From: JALHNI01 sp965229305
Lineage (GTDB): Bacteria > Acidobacteriota > Terriglobia > Bryobacterales > Bryobacteraceae
DNA length: 64,000 nt
Direction: 5' to 3'
Assembly (NCBI GenBank): GCA_965229305.1
Contig: CBDDIZ010000036.1
Span: forward strand, 124,001 to 188,000
The translations under genes were made by a program, and so were the position numbers. The notes below the pieces were generated by a model, which saw only the letters and a program-made list of their open reading frames with translations, searched no databases and was not told the DNA's origin. Below, piece by piece: positions 9,084-18,155 of the stretch. The number at the start of each line of letters is the position of its first letter. Position 1 is the stretch's first letter.

Positions 9084-9787
9084 CAGCGTCCTCGCACCAC
9101 CGTCCGGAACCACAGGCGGATAAGTTGCATCAGCGTCGTCGCCAGGCTCTTTAAGCGAAAGAACTGCGAGCGCCCGTGCAGCCGCGGATAGTGATGGACG
9201 CCCACCTCCGCCACGCCACAGCCGGTGAGCTCGATCTTCTTCACCAACTCCACGCAGATGGTGCCGCTGGTGGAGGTCAGGCGGATGCGCTGCACCAGTT
9301 CGCGGCGCATCAGGCGGAAGTCGCAATCGATGTCGCGAATGCGGATGCCGAACAGCAGGCGGGCGAACTGGTTGTACGTTTTGCCAATGAAGATGCGGTG
9401 CCAGGGGTCGTTGCGCTCCAGCTTGTAGCCGTTCACCAGACCCACCTCGGCTCGCATCAGCGCCCACAGTTTGGGCAGCTCGCGAACATCATACTGACCG
9501 TCGCCATCGGTGTAGAAAACGTATTCCTTGGTCGCCGACTCAAAACCCGTGCGCAGCGCGCCGCCGTAGCCGCGGTTCTCCGGATGGGTGATCACGCGCA
9601 GGCGAGGTCCGTATTGCGAGGCTAGACTGGCCAGTACTTCCCCGGTCTGATCCTGGCTTCCATCATTCACCACGATGACCTCGAAGTCATCGAAGTGTTG
9701 TTCCAGCACCGAGAACGTGCGGCCGATCAACTCCGGGAGAGAGGGCGCATCGTTGTAGGCCGGAAAAAATGCACTCAAGGACGGCAA
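9083..9787 (-). CDS. Glycosyltransferase family 2 (dolichyl-phosphate mannosyltransferase-like)
   Basis: A 234-residue GT-A enzyme. Near the N-terminus are SAFFPAYNDAPSLPELI and FEVIVVNDGSQDQTGEVL; the DXD-type metal motif is YTDGDGQYD; DIDCDFRLMRREL follows. The absence of large membrane segments beyond a short C-terminal hydrophobic patch fits polyprenyl-phosphate sugar transferases of the DPM1 class. It is the first gene of the minus-strand glycan operon with aminotransferase, epimerase and methyltransferase. Confidence 0.87.
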   Translation of the reverse strand: MPSLSAFFPAYNDAPSLPELIGRTFSVLEQHFDDFEVIVVNDGSQDQTGEVLASLASQYGPRLRVITHPENRGYGGALRTGFESATKEYVFYTDGDGQYDVRELPKLWALMRAEVGLVNGYKLERNDPWHRIFIGKTYNQFARLLFGIRIRDIDCDFRLMRRELVQRIRLTSTSGTICVELVKKIELTGCGVAEVGVHHYPRLHGRSQFFRLKSLATTLMQLIRLWFRTVVRGR

Positions 9788-9834
9788 GCACGTGAGAATA
9801 ACACAGTCGTGCGGTCCGGCAACAGATCAAATGA

Positions 9835-9871
9835 ACAAAACTAAATGAGGGCAGAGCCGAAGCCTGCCCTC
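9835..9871 (-). terminator. Rho-independent terminator of the LysM gene
   Basis: On the minus strand GAGGGCAG and CTGCCCTC (9847-9854 and 9864-9871 on the plus strand) form an 8-bp stem that can be capped by GC pairs and a TTCG loop. It is followed by a T-rich stretch (ATTTAGTTTTG). It lies directly after the stop of the LysM protein gene and before the GT2 operon. Confidence 0.75.
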
Positions 9872-9888
9872 CGGTTTGATGACGCGAA

Positions 9889-10287
9889 CTACAGCTCGGG
9901 CATCACCAGGACGTCGCCCGGATGAATCACCGACTTTTCGTCCTTCAGCTTCGACGAATTAGCGGCAATGATCTTGGGGTACAGCGTGCCATTGCCCAAC
10001 TCGTCCTGAGCGATCTTCCAAAGGGAGTCGCCGGCCTTGACGGTATAGGTCTTGATGGGCTCGGGAATGCTGGAATCGACGCCGAGATCCACCGTGAGGT
10101 CGCCGTACATCGGGTCGACTTCCTTGATGACGTCCCACACGCGATTCTTATACTTCTCGCTAGGCGCGACGCCCTGCAGGAAAAGCTTGTCGCCCTCCAA
10201 GTGCAGATGGTCAATGCGTACGTTGTTCGCCTTCGCAAACGCCGTCACCTTGGCGTACTTGGCCTTCAGGGCCTCCAAACGATCCAT
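9889..10287 (-). CDS. BON-like/LysM domain protein (Kbp/YgaU-like)
   Basis: A 132-residue protein without an obvious signal peptide. The N-terminal half (ALKAKYAKVTAFAKANN, then LFLQGVAPSEKYKNRVWDVI) resembles a BON-type domain. The C-terminal half (about residues 78-132) is a LysM domain: KTYTVKAGDSLWKIAQDELG, YPKIIAANSSKLKDE, HPGDVLVMPEL. The same architecture is seen in the potassium-binding protein Kbp (YgaU). A clear AAGGAGAG ribosome site precedes the ATG. It is monocistronic, with a terminator directly downstream. Confidence 0.8.
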   Translation of the reverse strand: MDRLEALKAKYAKVTAFAKANNVRIDHLHLEGDKLFLQGVAPSEKYKNRVWDVIKEVDPMYGDLTVDLGVDSSIPEPIKTYTVKAGDSLWKIAQDELGNGTLYPKIIAANSSKLKDEKSVIHPGDVLVMPEL

Positions 10288-10388
10288 ATCGTCTCTCCTT
10301 CACCGGGGGATGGTGGTTCGTACCCGCAATTCTAGCGCGTTGGGGAGGGAGCGTCGTGTGAATTTACTTACTGTTCCTCCGCAGTGGC

Positions 10389-11597
10389 CTAAAGAATGCG
10401 TTCGAAGGAGTAACCAGCCGCGGTGAGACTTTCGAGCAACTCCTCCACGTGATCGGCGCCGCGTGTTTCGAGCGTAAAGTCCATCACCGTATGACCCAGC
10501 CGCACGCCGAAGTAAGCGCGATCGTGCTCGATGTGGATCACGTTGACGCGCAGGCGAGCGAAGACGCCGGTGACGGCATGCAGCACGCCGGGGTAGTCCG
10601 CCGCTTGCAGACGCAGCCGTACCAGGCGGCCGTCTTTCACCAGCCCGCGCTCCACGATCCGGGTCAGGAAGATGGGGTCGATGTTGCCGCCGCACACCAG
10701 GCAGGCGATGCGGCGGCCCACCAGACTCGTCTTGTGCTCGATCAACGCCGCCACGCCAGCGGCGCCCGCGCCCTCGGCGACGGTCTTTTCGCGCTCCAGC
10801 AGCATCAGGATCGCGCTGGCGATCTCTTCCTCTTCCACCGTCACGTACTCGTCCATCAACTGGCTGGCGATTTCGAGATTCCTTTCGCCCACGCGGCGCA
10901 CGCCGATGCCATCGGCAATGGTGGTGGCGGGCGGCAAGGTCACCGGTTCGTGCGCCCGTAGCGCCGCTCGCATCGAAGCGAAACGTGCCGTCTGGACGCC
11001 CACCACGCGGACGCGCGGCAGCAAGGCCTTCACCGCCACGGCGATGCCGCCCAACAGGCCGCCGCCGCCCACCGGGATGACCACGGCTTCGAGATCCGGC
11101 ACTTGCTCCACGAGTTCCAGGCCGATGGTGCCCTGCCCGGCAATGATCGCGTCGTCGTTGAAGGCGTGGATGTAGGTGAGACCGTCGGTCTCGGCGATGC
11201 GCAAAGCCTCCTGATAGGCTTCGTCGTAGTTCGCGCCGTGCAGCTTCACTTCGCCGCCGTACTGCCGCGTGGCCGTCACCTTAGTCAGCGGAGCCGCCAG
11301 CGGCATCACGATCGTCGCGCGGATGCCGAGCCGGGTGGCATGGTACGCCACGCCCTGGGCGTGATTGCCGGCCGAGGCGCAGATCACGCCGCGGCGGCGC
11401 TCCTCGTCCGTCAGTTGCAGCAGCTTGTTCAACGCCCCGCGCTCTTTAAACGAACCGGTCATCTGCAGGTTCTCGAGCTTGAAGTACACCGTATTGCGCG
11501 CCACGCGGGAAAAGTTCTCCGAATAAGCGCAGGGCGAAACGAAAATCGAATCCTGGATGCGTTCGCGGGCCTGCCGGATCTCCTCGATGGTCACCAT
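10389..11597 (-). CDS. ilvA: Threonine ammonia-lyase with ACT domain
   Basis: A 402-residue PLP enzyme when started at MVTIEEIRQARERIQDSIF. The PLP lysine is in MTGSFKERGALNKLL, the glycine-rich phosphate loop is VIPVGGGGLLGGIAVA, and SAGNHAQGVAYHA is a family block. A C-terminal ACT domain (about residues 325-402, LQAADYPGVLHAVTGVFARL) suggests amino-acid control. The enzyme deaminates threonine to 2-oxobutanoate, the first step to isoleucine. With a single ACT domain it resembles the TdcB/shorter IlvA group, so biosynthetic or catabolic use cannot be decided. The start is 28 bases from the divergent DUF421 gene. Confidence 0.9.
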   Translation of the reverse strand: MVTIEEIRQARERIQDSIFVSPCAYSENFSRVARNTVYFKLENLQMTGSFKERGALNKLLQLTDEERRRGVICASAGNHAQGVAYHATRLGIRATIVMPLAAPLTKVTATRQYGGEVKLHGANYDEAYQEALRIAETDGLTYIHAFNDDAIIAGQGTIGLELVEQVPDLEAVVIPVGGGGLLGGIAVAVKALLPRVRVVGVQTARFASMRAALRAHEPVTLPPATTIADGIGVRRVGERNLEIASQLMDEYVTVEEEEIASAILMLLEREKTVAEGAGAAGVAALIEHKTSLVGRRIACLVCGGNIDPIFLTRIVERGLVKDGRLVRLRLQAADYPGVLHAVTGVFARLRVNVIHIEHDRAYFGVRLGHTVMDFTLETRGADHVEELLESLTAAGYSFERIL

Positions 11598-11625
11598 GTT
11601 TATCAATGACGATAGCATTGGCCTT

Positions 11626-12180
11626 ATGCACACCCTGTCGGACATGTTCGTACTCACGTTGCCCTGGATCGAAAAACTGACGCGCCCGGTGATCGTCTAC
11701 TTCGGGTTGGTCTTGCTGGTTCGCCTTTTCGGCAAGCGTGAGTTCGCCCAGTTGAATCCCTTCGACCTCATCGTCGTCCTCTGCCTCTCGAACACCTTGC
11801 AGAACGCCATCATCGGCGACGATAACTCGGTCACCGGCGGGTTCATCGGCGCCCTCGGCCTGCTCGGCGCCAATTACTTCACCGTTCGTTTCCTGTTCCG
11901 TCATCCGCGTCTCCAGGAAGTGGTGGAAGGCCGTCCCACCGTGCTGATCGATAAAGGCGAAATCGTGCAGGAAGCCCGCAAGCGCGAAGTCCTGACGGTC
12001 GCCGAGTTGCGAGCCGTCGCGCACCGGCAGGGGATCGCGGGTCTGGACGACGTGGAACGGATGGTGCTTGAACCAGCCGGCACCTTCGGCGTCATCCCCA
12101 AGGAGAAAGAAGCGGACCACAGCGCCGAGATCCTTGCCCGCCTCCGCGCCATCGAGGCTCGTCTCGCCCATTTGCGCTGA
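11626..12180 (+). CDS. DUF421 (YetF-like) membrane protein
   Basis: A 184-residue protein with two or three N-terminal membrane segments (IVYFGLVLLVRLFG, FDLIVVLCLSNTLQNAIIG, FIGALGLLGANYFTVRFLF) followed by a soluble domain with GRPTVLIDKGEIVQEARKR and LTVAELRAVAHRQGI. This is the YetF/DUF421 layout; function is unknown in most bacteria. Its promoter must share the 28 bases with the divergent threonine ammonia-lyase gene. The ATG at 11626 is chosen to exclude a non-hydrophobic extension. Confidence 0.85.
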   Translation: MHTLSDMFVLTLPWIEKLTRPVIVYFGLVLLVRLFGKREFAQLNPFDLIVVLCLSNTLQNAIIGDDNSVTGGFIGALGLLGANYFTVRFLFRHPRLQEVVEGRPTVLIDKGEIVQEARKREVLTVAELRAVAHRQGIAGLDDVERMVLEPAGTFGVIPKEKEADHSAEILARLRAIEARLAHLR

Positions 12181-12418
12181 GTCACGGCAGTTCGCGTGTA
12201 AGGCTAAAAGATTGATTCAGCGACACTTTCGCACCTCTTTGACGTCGTTCTACCGGCGGAAATTTGGGCGCGTGCGCTAAGCTCGAAGTGGGCTTGTAAG
12301 TCCTTCACCGCCAACGGCGAAGTCCAAAATTGGGTTCGCTCCGGAACGTCTGTGCGAACGGGTGGCCGGGGGATTCCTCCCCGCTGTATTTTGTGATGTA
12401 ATCTCGGCATATCTCAAA
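12181..12418 (+). other. Structured untranslated leader before the PSD1 gene
   Basis: The longest gap between confident genes apart from 27052-27356, about 240 bases, without a plausible gene. It contains several short inverted repeats, including GGGCTT/AAGTCC near 12290, TTC..CCG/CGG..GAA near 12303-12320, and CGGGG/CCCCG (12368-12384) some 35 bases before the start codon. It resembles no riboswitch that I recognise. Confidence 0.3.
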
Positions 12419-14770
12419 ATGCGCCTATTGATCTGCATCTTATTTCTGGCGGGTTTCGCCTCTGCCGATCCGAACGCGGACGCCGTCGCGGTGCTCGCCT
12501 CGAAATGCCAGCAATGCCATAACCAGCAGATGCAAATGGCGAACGTGAAGCTCGCCTCCACGGCGGACCTGCTGGCGCACCGGGATCGCGTCCTCGCGGC
12601 GATTGCCTACACCGGCAAAGTCAAAATGCCGCCCACCGGCAAGCTCAGCGCCGACGAGACCAAACTGCTTTCCACTTGGTTGGCCGCCGGCGCCGTCTGG
12701 CCCGCCCAAGGTGCTCCCGCGAAAGCAGCGTCGACTTGGTGGGCCTTCCAGAAGCCGGTGCGGCCGCCGGGCGAGAACATCGACCAGTTCATCGACGCGA
12801 AGCTCAAGGAAAAAGGCCTCGCGCGCGCCCCGCGGGCCGACAAACTCACGCTGATTCGCCGCGCCACCTTTGACCTGCATGGGCTGCCGCCTTCGGATGC
12901 CGAAGTCCAAGCCTTCCTCGCCGACCAGCGTCCCGATGCCTACGCCAAACTCATTGACCGCTTACTCGATTCGCCTCGCTATGGCGAAAAGTGGGGCAAG
13001 CACTGGCTCGATCTGGCCCGTTACGGCGACACCTCCGGCTTTGAACAGGATCCGTATCTGCTTTATTCCTGGCGCTACCGCGACTATGTCGTGAAGAGCT
13101 TCAACGACGACAAGCCCTACGACCGTTTCATCCGCGAGACCATCGCCGGCGACGAGATCTATCCCGAAGAGCCCGAAGCGCACCAGGGCACCGGCTTCTA
13201 CACCGTCGGCACCAACCGCGACATGCTCTATAAGCAGGAGAAAGAGAATCGCGTCGAATCGCTGACCGACTTTACCGACACCACCGCCGGCGTCTTTCTC
13301 GGACTCACCGTCGGCTGCGCCCGCTGCCATGACCATAAGTTCGACCCCATTCCGCAGCGCGACTATTACCGTCTGCAAGCCGTCTTTACGCCGTTTCTAA
13401 AAACGCGCATCTTCCTGCACTACAACAACGCGCGCGGCTATGACTTAGCCGAGAACACGCGCACCTTCCGCCTGCAGGAGTTAGGCTCGCAGATGTCGGC
13501 CATGCTCGATCCGCATCGCAAGCGCTTGCGCGACGCCGAGATTCATAAGCTCTCGCCTGAAGTGATCAAGGCTTTTGAAACACCCGACGATCTGAAGACG
13601 CTCGAGCAGAAGAAGATTACCGACCAGTTCCAGAAGCAGGTGGAGCCGAAAGACGAACAGGTCTACGCCCAGCTAAGTAAGGACGAACAGGAGAAGCTCG
13701 AGAAGATCGAGAAGCGCCTGGTTTCGATGTATCGGAACTTCGCGCCCGGTCCCTTCTCGCCCGGCCTCACCGATGTGGGTCGCGAGAGTCCGCGCACTTA
13801 CGTGCCCACCAAGGCGGGCGCTTTCGGCGACGAAGTCAACGCCGGCTTCCCGACGGCCCTGGGCGGCGGCGACATCCCCGCTCCCCCGATCACGGCGGAA
13901 ACGACGCATCGCCGCGAAGGTCTAGCCGAATGGATCGCCTCTTCCGAGAATCCGCTGACGGCTCGGGTGATGGTGAACCGCATTTGGCAGTTCCACTTCG
14001 GGCGCGGCATCGTCAATACGCCCTCGGACTTTGGCACGCGCGCCACCGCCTCCCATCGCGAGTTACTCGATTGGCTCGCCACCGAGTTCATCGCGCAGAA
14101 GTATTCCATCAAAGCCATGCACCGGCTGATGATGAACTCGGCAGCTTACCAGCAGGCGGCGAAGCCGTCGCCCAAGGCGTTGGAGATTGACCCGGAGAAC
14201 ACGCTGCTCTCGCACTTCACGCGGCGGCGTCTGGAAGCCGAAGAAGTTCGCGACGCGATCCTGGCCAGTTCCGGCGCGCTGAACTTGAAGATGGGCGGAC
14301 GTCCGGTGGTGCCGCAGTTGGCTACTGAAGAGCTCTATGGCATGTCGCAGCCGTTGAACAACGCCTGGATCGTTACTGACGATCAGCGCGAACATGATCG
14401 CCGCACGCTCTACATGATCGCCCGCCGTAACTTCCGCATGCCGTTACTCGAAGCCTTCGATCAGCCGGAAGGCGTATTAAGCTGCTCTCGCCGCGACTCT
14501 TCGACTACGGCGCCCCAATCGCTCTCGTTACTCAACGGCCGCTTTACTCTGGCGCAGGCCACCATCCTCGCTAAGCGAATCGAAAGCGAACCCGACGCGG
14601 TGAAGGCCGCCTGGCACCGCTTGTTTGGCCGGGATCCGGCGCCGTTCGAAGTGGAGCGGTCAAACCGGTTTATCGAGCAGCAAACGAAGTCGCTCGGCAG
14701 CCGCACCGCGGCACTCACGGAGTTAGCCCGCGGGCTCTTCAACCTGAACGAATTTTTGTATGTGGAGTAG
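12419..14770 (+). CDS. PSD1/DUF1549-DUF1553 protein with c-type haem motif
   Basis: A 783-residue exported protein. The signal peptide is MRLLICILFLAGFASA. One haem-binding motif (CQQCH) lies in the N-terminal planctomycete-cytochrome-like part (about residues 25-100). DUF1549 follows (RATFDLHGLPPSDAEVQAFL, YGEKWGKHWLDLARYGDTSG) and then DUF1553 (RVMVNRIWQFHFGRGIVNTP, YSIKAMHRLMMNSAAYQQ). A second CxxCH (CARCHDHKFDP) lies in the middle. This family is common in Planctomycetes and Acidobacteria and is nearly always paired with DUF1501, as here, 4 bases downstream. The substrate is not known; an extracellular redox step in polymer breakdown is often assumed. Confidence 0.9.
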   Translation: MRLLICILFLAGFASADPNADAVAVLASKCQQCHNQQMQMANVKLASTADLLAHRDRVLAAIAYTGKVKMPPTGKLSADETKLLSTWLAAGAVWPAQGAPAKAASTWWAFQKPVRPPGENIDQFIDAKLKEKGLARAPRADKLTLIRRATFDLHGLPPSDAEVQAFLADQRPDAYAKLIDRLLDSPRYGEKWGKHWLDLARYGDTSGFEQDPYLLYSWRYRDYVVKSFNDDKPYDRFIRETIAGDEIYPEEPEAHQGTGFYTVGTNRDMLYKQEKENRVESLTDFTDTTAGVFLGLTVGCARCHDHKFDPIPQRDYYRLQAVFTPFLKTRIFLHYNNARGYDLAENTRTFRLQELGSQMSAMLDPHRKRLRDAEIHKLSPEVIKAFETPDDLKTLEQKKITDQFQKQVEPKDEQVYAQLSKDEQEKLEKIEKRLVSMYRNFAPGPFSPGLTDVGRESPRTYVPTKAGAFGDEVNAGFPTALGGGDIPAPPITAETTHRREGLAEWIASSENPLTARVMVNRIWQFHFGRGIVNTPSDFGTRATASHRELLDWLATEFIAQKYSIKAMHRLMMNSAAYQQAAKPSPKALEIDPENTLLSHFTRRRLEAEEVRDAILASSGALNLKMGGRPVVPQLATEELYGMSQPLNNAWIVTDDQREHDRRTLYMIARRNFRMPLLEAFDQPEGVLSCSRRDSSTTAPQSLSLLNGRFTLAQATILAKRIESEPDAVKAAWHRLFGRDPAPFEVERSNRFIEQQTKSLGSRTAALTELARGLFNLNEFLYVE

Positions 14771-14774
14771 AGAC

Positions 14775-16145
14775 ATGAATCGACGCGACCTGATTCAACG
14801 AGTGGGCAAAGGCTTCGCCGGCATGGCGCTGGCCGGGATGACGCAGGCGCAGGCCCAAGCCACCGCGCGGGCGCAGAACATCATCTACATCTTCAACCAC
14901 GGCGGCGTCAGCCACGTGGATACGTTTGACCCGAAGCCGATCCTGACCCAGCAGAACGGCAAGACGATTCCACCGAGCTTTGCGGCTGGCCTGGTGACGG
15001 CGCGCATCGACTTCCGCAAGGCGCTGATGCGCGGTTCGCCGTGGGAGTTTCCGCACTACGGCCAGTCCGGCCTGCAGTTCTCTTCCCTGTTCCCGAACCT
15101 CGGCCAGCACGCCGACAAGATGGCCGTGGTGCGCTCCTGCTACGGCGACGCGTTTGACCATGCGCCGGCCATGTTCTTGAGCTGCACCGGTTCGCAGTTC
15201 CCCGGGCGTCCGTCGGTGGGGTCGTGGACGGTTTATGGCTTAGGCAGCGAGAACAAGAATCTGCCGTCGTATGTCGTGATGTCCGATGGCGCGATGAAGT
15301 CCGGCGCGGGCGCTTATGGGTCCGGCTTTCTGCCGGCGACGCATCAGGGCACGATGTTCCGCGCGGGCCAAAGTCCCGTGCTGAATCTGGCCACGCCCGA
15401 AGGCATCACCAGCGATGCGCAGAAGGAAACGCTCTCGCTGGTGAACGATTTGAACCGCAGCCATTATGCGTCGCGCGAGGACGACACGACGCTCGACGCG
15501 CGCATCAAGGCTTACGAGTTGGCGTATCGCATGCAGTCCGAGGCGCCCGGCGCGGTGGACATCTCCACCGAGTCGGCGGCCACGCGCAAACTCTATGGCC
15601 TCGACGAACCAATGACCGCTGACTTCGGCCGCAAGTGCCTGCTGGCCCGCCGCATGGTGGAGCGCGGCGTGCGCTTCGTCCAGCTCTTTTTCGGCACGAA
15701 TCTGGGCGACGACTGGGACGACGCCCACAACGACTTACTCGGTTCGCACGAGAAGATGGCCAAGAAGTCCGATCAGCCGATCGCCGCTTTGCTCACCGAT
15801 CTGCACTCGCGCGGTCTGCTCGACAGCACGCTCGTGGTGTGGAATTCCGAGTTCGGCCGCACCCCGTTGGCCGAAGGCAAGAATGGCCGCGATCATCATC
15901 CCTACGGCTACAGCATGTGGATGGCGGGCGCGGGCATCAAGGGTGGCCGGTCACTCGGCGCCACCGACGAGTTCGGTCTGCGCGCGGTGGAAGAACGCAA
16001 GTCCGTACACGATGTCAACGCGAGCATTCTGCGCCTGATGGGCGTCGATCACACCAAGCTCACCTGGCGCTATCAGGGCCGCGATCAGCGCCTCACGGAC
16101 GTGCATGGCGAAGGCGAGTTCACCAACTGGTTGCTGGGCGCCTGA
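14775..16145 (+). CDS. DUF1501 family exported protein
   Basis: A 456-residue protein starting MNRRDLIQRVGKGFAGMALA, a twin-arginine-like signal. The mature sequence has the alkaline-phosphatase-superfamily-like DUF1501 blocks: IIYIFNHGGVSHVDTFDPKP, MAVVRSCYGDAFDHAPAMF, VRFVQLFFG, and near the end VVWNSEFGRTPLAEGKNGRDHHP. It is the standard partner of PSD1-type proteins, separated by only 4 bases. The reaction is unknown. Confidence 0.92.
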   Translation: MNRRDLIQRVGKGFAGMALAGMTQAQAQATARAQNIIYIFNHGGVSHVDTFDPKPILTQQNGKTIPPSFAAGLVTARIDFRKALMRGSPWEFPHYGQSGLQFSSLFPNLGQHADKMAVVRSCYGDAFDHAPAMFLSCTGSQFPGRPSVGSWTVYGLGSENKNLPSYVVMSDGAMKSGAGAYGSGFLPATHQGTMFRAGQSPVLNLATPEGITSDAQKETLSLVNDLNRSHYASREDDTTLDARIKAYELAYRMQSEAPGAVDISTESAATRKLYGLDEPMTADFGRKCLLARRMVERGVRFVQLFFGTNLGDDWDDAHNDLLGSHEKMAKKSDQPIAALLTDLHSRGLLDSTLVVWNSEFGRTPLAEGKNGRDHHPYGYSMWMAGAGIKGGRSLGATDEFGLRAVEERKSVHDVNASILRLMGVDHTKLTWRYQGRDQRLTDVHGEGEFTNWLLGA

Positions 16146-16192
16146 ACGCCCGAAAATTCTTTGATACGAAACTCCTGCTGAAGGGTCTTTAG

Positions 16193-16213
16193 GTGAACAG
16201 AACTTCTGTTCAC
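16193..16213. promoter_or_regulatory. 21-base palindrome (candidate operator)
   Basis: GTGAACAGAA and TTCTGTTCAC are exact inverted repeats of 10 bases around a single C. The site ends 13 bases before the ATG of the PA2779-like gene, overlapping where RNA polymerase or ribosomes would load. No T tract follows, so it is not a terminator. It does not match a regulator site that I can name. Confidence 0.5.
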
Positions 16214-16226
16214 AAATAGAGGAAAA

Positions 16227-16664
16227 ATGAAACGATCCATTCAGCGGTGGCTAGCTACTTTCATGGCGCCTGTAGTGTTCGGAGTCTTCTCCGCGCAGGC
16301 GGCGACGACGCCCGAGCACATCCTGCCGATGAAAGAGCTGCAAGGCCAGCTTCAGAGCGTCACGACCGAACGAGCCAAGAACATCGAAGACATTCAGCGC
16401 GTGCTTTCCTACCCGGCCGCGGCGGCGGCTCTCGCCAAATCCAAGGTGAGCCCGGACCAAATGCGCGCCGCCGTGGCGACGCTCGATGACTCGGAACTGG
16501 CGCGCCTCTCCGACCGTGCCCGCGCCTCCGAAAAGGACGTCGAAGGCGGCATCATCGTCGGCATTCTGGCGCTGATTGGTTTGATTGTGGTGATCCTGAT
16601 TGTGGTGGCCGTGGTGGCCGAGGCGCGCCCCGCCCCGCAGCCCGACGCCGTGCCGCTAGCGTAG
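16227..16664 (+). CDS. PA2779-like small membrane protein
   Basis: A 145-residue protein with a signal peptide (MKRSIQRWLATFMAPVVFGV ending near SAQA), a helical region TTERAKNIEDIQRVLSYPAA, then SPDQMRAAVATLDDSELARL and a C-terminal membrane helix (GGIIVGILALIGLIVVIL). The helix, the LDDSELA turn and the final membrane segment match the PA2779 family, which in Pseudomonas lies beside the C39-peptidase/TPR protein PA2778. Both partner parts are encoded on the opposite strand next door. The 3' end overlaps the convergent TPR/barrel gene by 9 bases. The function of the family is unknown. Confidence 0.6.
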   Translation: MKRSIQRWLATFMAPVVFGVFSAQAATTPEHILPMKELQGQLQSVTTERAKNIEDIQRVLSYPAAAAALAKSKVSPDQMRAAVATLDDSELARLSDRARASEKDVEGGIIVGILALIGLIVVILIVVAVVAEARPAPQPDAVPLA

Positions 16665-18155
16665 AATCGCCGTGGCGTAGAAAACGTGATGGCCGCCACG
16701 CAAGTCGCGGCCATACACGAAGGAAACCCGGAAGCCTCCCAGCGCGGTGACTTCGGCTTGTACGCCCGTGTCGTAGAGAAACCCGCGCGACCCCCATCCT
16801 GCCCCGCCCCCCACATTCCCCACATCGAAGAACGGCCCCGCGTCGACACGCACAAAGGGCATCTTGAACACCCTCCGGCTGGCCCCGGTTTGCAGCACCC
16901 CATAGCGCGTCCCCATCGGCGCATTGCCTTTGCGGCCATCCCGCGTGCCCGCATGTCCCCGCAACCACACATCGTTGTCGCGCTCGATGGCGGTCATGTA
17001 GAGCGCGTCGACCGGCAACTGACCGGTGAGCGCCGCGCCGCGGAGTCTTGCCTTGACCTGATAAGCGTCATCCTTGGCTTGCGGCAGCCAGCGTAAAGTC
17101 GAGTCGAACTCCGCACCCAGCAGACGGGAGCGTCCGCCGGAGAAGACACTGCCGGCGCGCGCCGTGAGTGACGTATCCACCGTCACGCGGCGTTCGGGCC
17201 AGCGCCAGCGCGGCAGATCGAAGCGGTTGCGGATCTCGGCGAGGGTGGCGTTGGCGAAGGGACTGCGGCGAAAGGTGTGCCGCGACAGAATCAGGCCGGG
17301 AGTCCAGACGGCGCCGTTGCCCAGTTCGAACTCCACTTGCCCGCCGAGGGTCGCACTGCGGACGCCGACGTCCGTTTGCGAGGGCAGGTTCCAGCGTTCG
17401 TCCCGCAGGTCCGCCCAAAGCGAATAGGCGCTACGCAAACCGGGAACGCGATAGGTGGCAGCGATCCGCCTTTTGTCGGGATCCCAGCGGCCCAGCGAAG
17501 TGAAGCTGATCGCGCGCTGGCCGAGGTTGAGGAAGTCGAAGTTGAGTTGCTGATAGGGCAACCCACGCACGATGGGCAGGAGCCGGCCAAGGACGCCGCT
17601 GATCGGCGAACCGGCCGCCGGGGCGCGCACAGTGAAGTCGTAGGTGTTGCCACGGGGCGCCAGTTCGTAGCGGGGTTCCGGAAACAGCCGCAGCCGGGCC
17701 AGGTTGTGCTCGGTTTGGGAGAGGCGCCGCATGGTGAGCAATTGGCCGGACGAGGCGTCGACCAGGCGGTTGACCAGTTCGGCCCGCAAGGGGGGATCCG
17801 GGGCGAGAGCCACTTGGCCGAGCACGGGGCGGCGCAGCCGGTTCAGGTACTTCACCGCCGCGAACGGATTGCCGTCGAGCAGGTAGACCGTGCCCAGAAA
17901 CTCGCTCGCGTAGGCATTGGCTGGGTCCAGGCGCAGCGCCTGACGCAGATGGCTCTTGGCTTCGTCTGGATGCTTCTGCCGCCAGGCGATGCCGGCCAGT
18001 TCAACCTCGAAGCGGGCATCTTTTGGATGGGCTGTCCGACCTTCGCGCAACACACGTTCGGCTTCCGCGAGCTGATTCGCCGCAGCCAGCGACACGGCTC
18101 GCTTCAAAGTGTCGTCGGCATCGGCGCACAAGAGCAGGAACAGAAACAGGTTCAT
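16656..18155 (-). CDS. TPR protein with C-terminal outer-membrane-barrel-like domain
   Basis: A 499-residue protein starting with signal peptide MNLFLFLLLCADA. Its ATG overlaps the stop of the C39 peptidase gene (ATGA). Residues about 15-120 hold TPR-like helices (AANQLAEAERVLREGRTAHP, AKSHLRQALRLDPANAYASE). From about residue 150 the sequence alternates polar and hydrophobic residues in strands, and the end (VDAGPFFDVGNVGGG, FLYDTGVQAEVTALGGFRVS, YATAILR) resembles a BamA-type barrel end. It probably sits in the outer membrane. It is translationally coupled to the C39 peptidase and may be the TPR half of a split PA2778-like system. Confidence 0.65.
   Translation of the reverse strand: MNLFLFLLLCADADDTLKRAVSLAAANQLAEAERVLREGRTAHPKDARFEVELAGIAWRQKHPDEAKSHLRQALRLDPANAYASEFLGTVYLLDGNPFAAVKYLNRLRRPVLGQVALAPDPPLRAELVNRLVDASSGQLLTMRRLSQTEHNLARLRLFPEPRYELAPRGNTYDFTVRAPAAGSPISGVLGRLLPIVRGLPYQQLNFDFLNLGQRAISFTSLGRWDPDKRRIAATYRVPGLRSAYSLWADLRDERWNLPSQTDVGVRSATLGGQVEFELGNGAVWTPGLILSRHTFRRSPFANATLAEIRNRFDLPRWRWPERRVTVDTSLTARAGSVFSGGRSRLLGAEFDSTLRWLPQAKDDAYQVKARLRGAALTGQLPVDALYMTAIERDNDVWLRGHAGTRDGRKGNAPMGTRYGVLQTGASRRVFKMPFVRVDAGPFFDVGNVGGGAGWGSRGFLYDTGVQAEVTALGGFRVSFVYGRDLRGGHHVFYATAILR

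Noticed and set aside
8001..9467. Extended minus-strand frame of the aminotransferase
   Set aside because: The N-terminal 128 residues lie inside the GT2 gene in another frame and have shadow composition (Arg/His/Pro rich).
16193..16213. Palindrome as a LexA box
   Set aside because: Spacing and sequence fit neither the CTGT-N8-ACAG nor the GAAC-N4-GTTC form.
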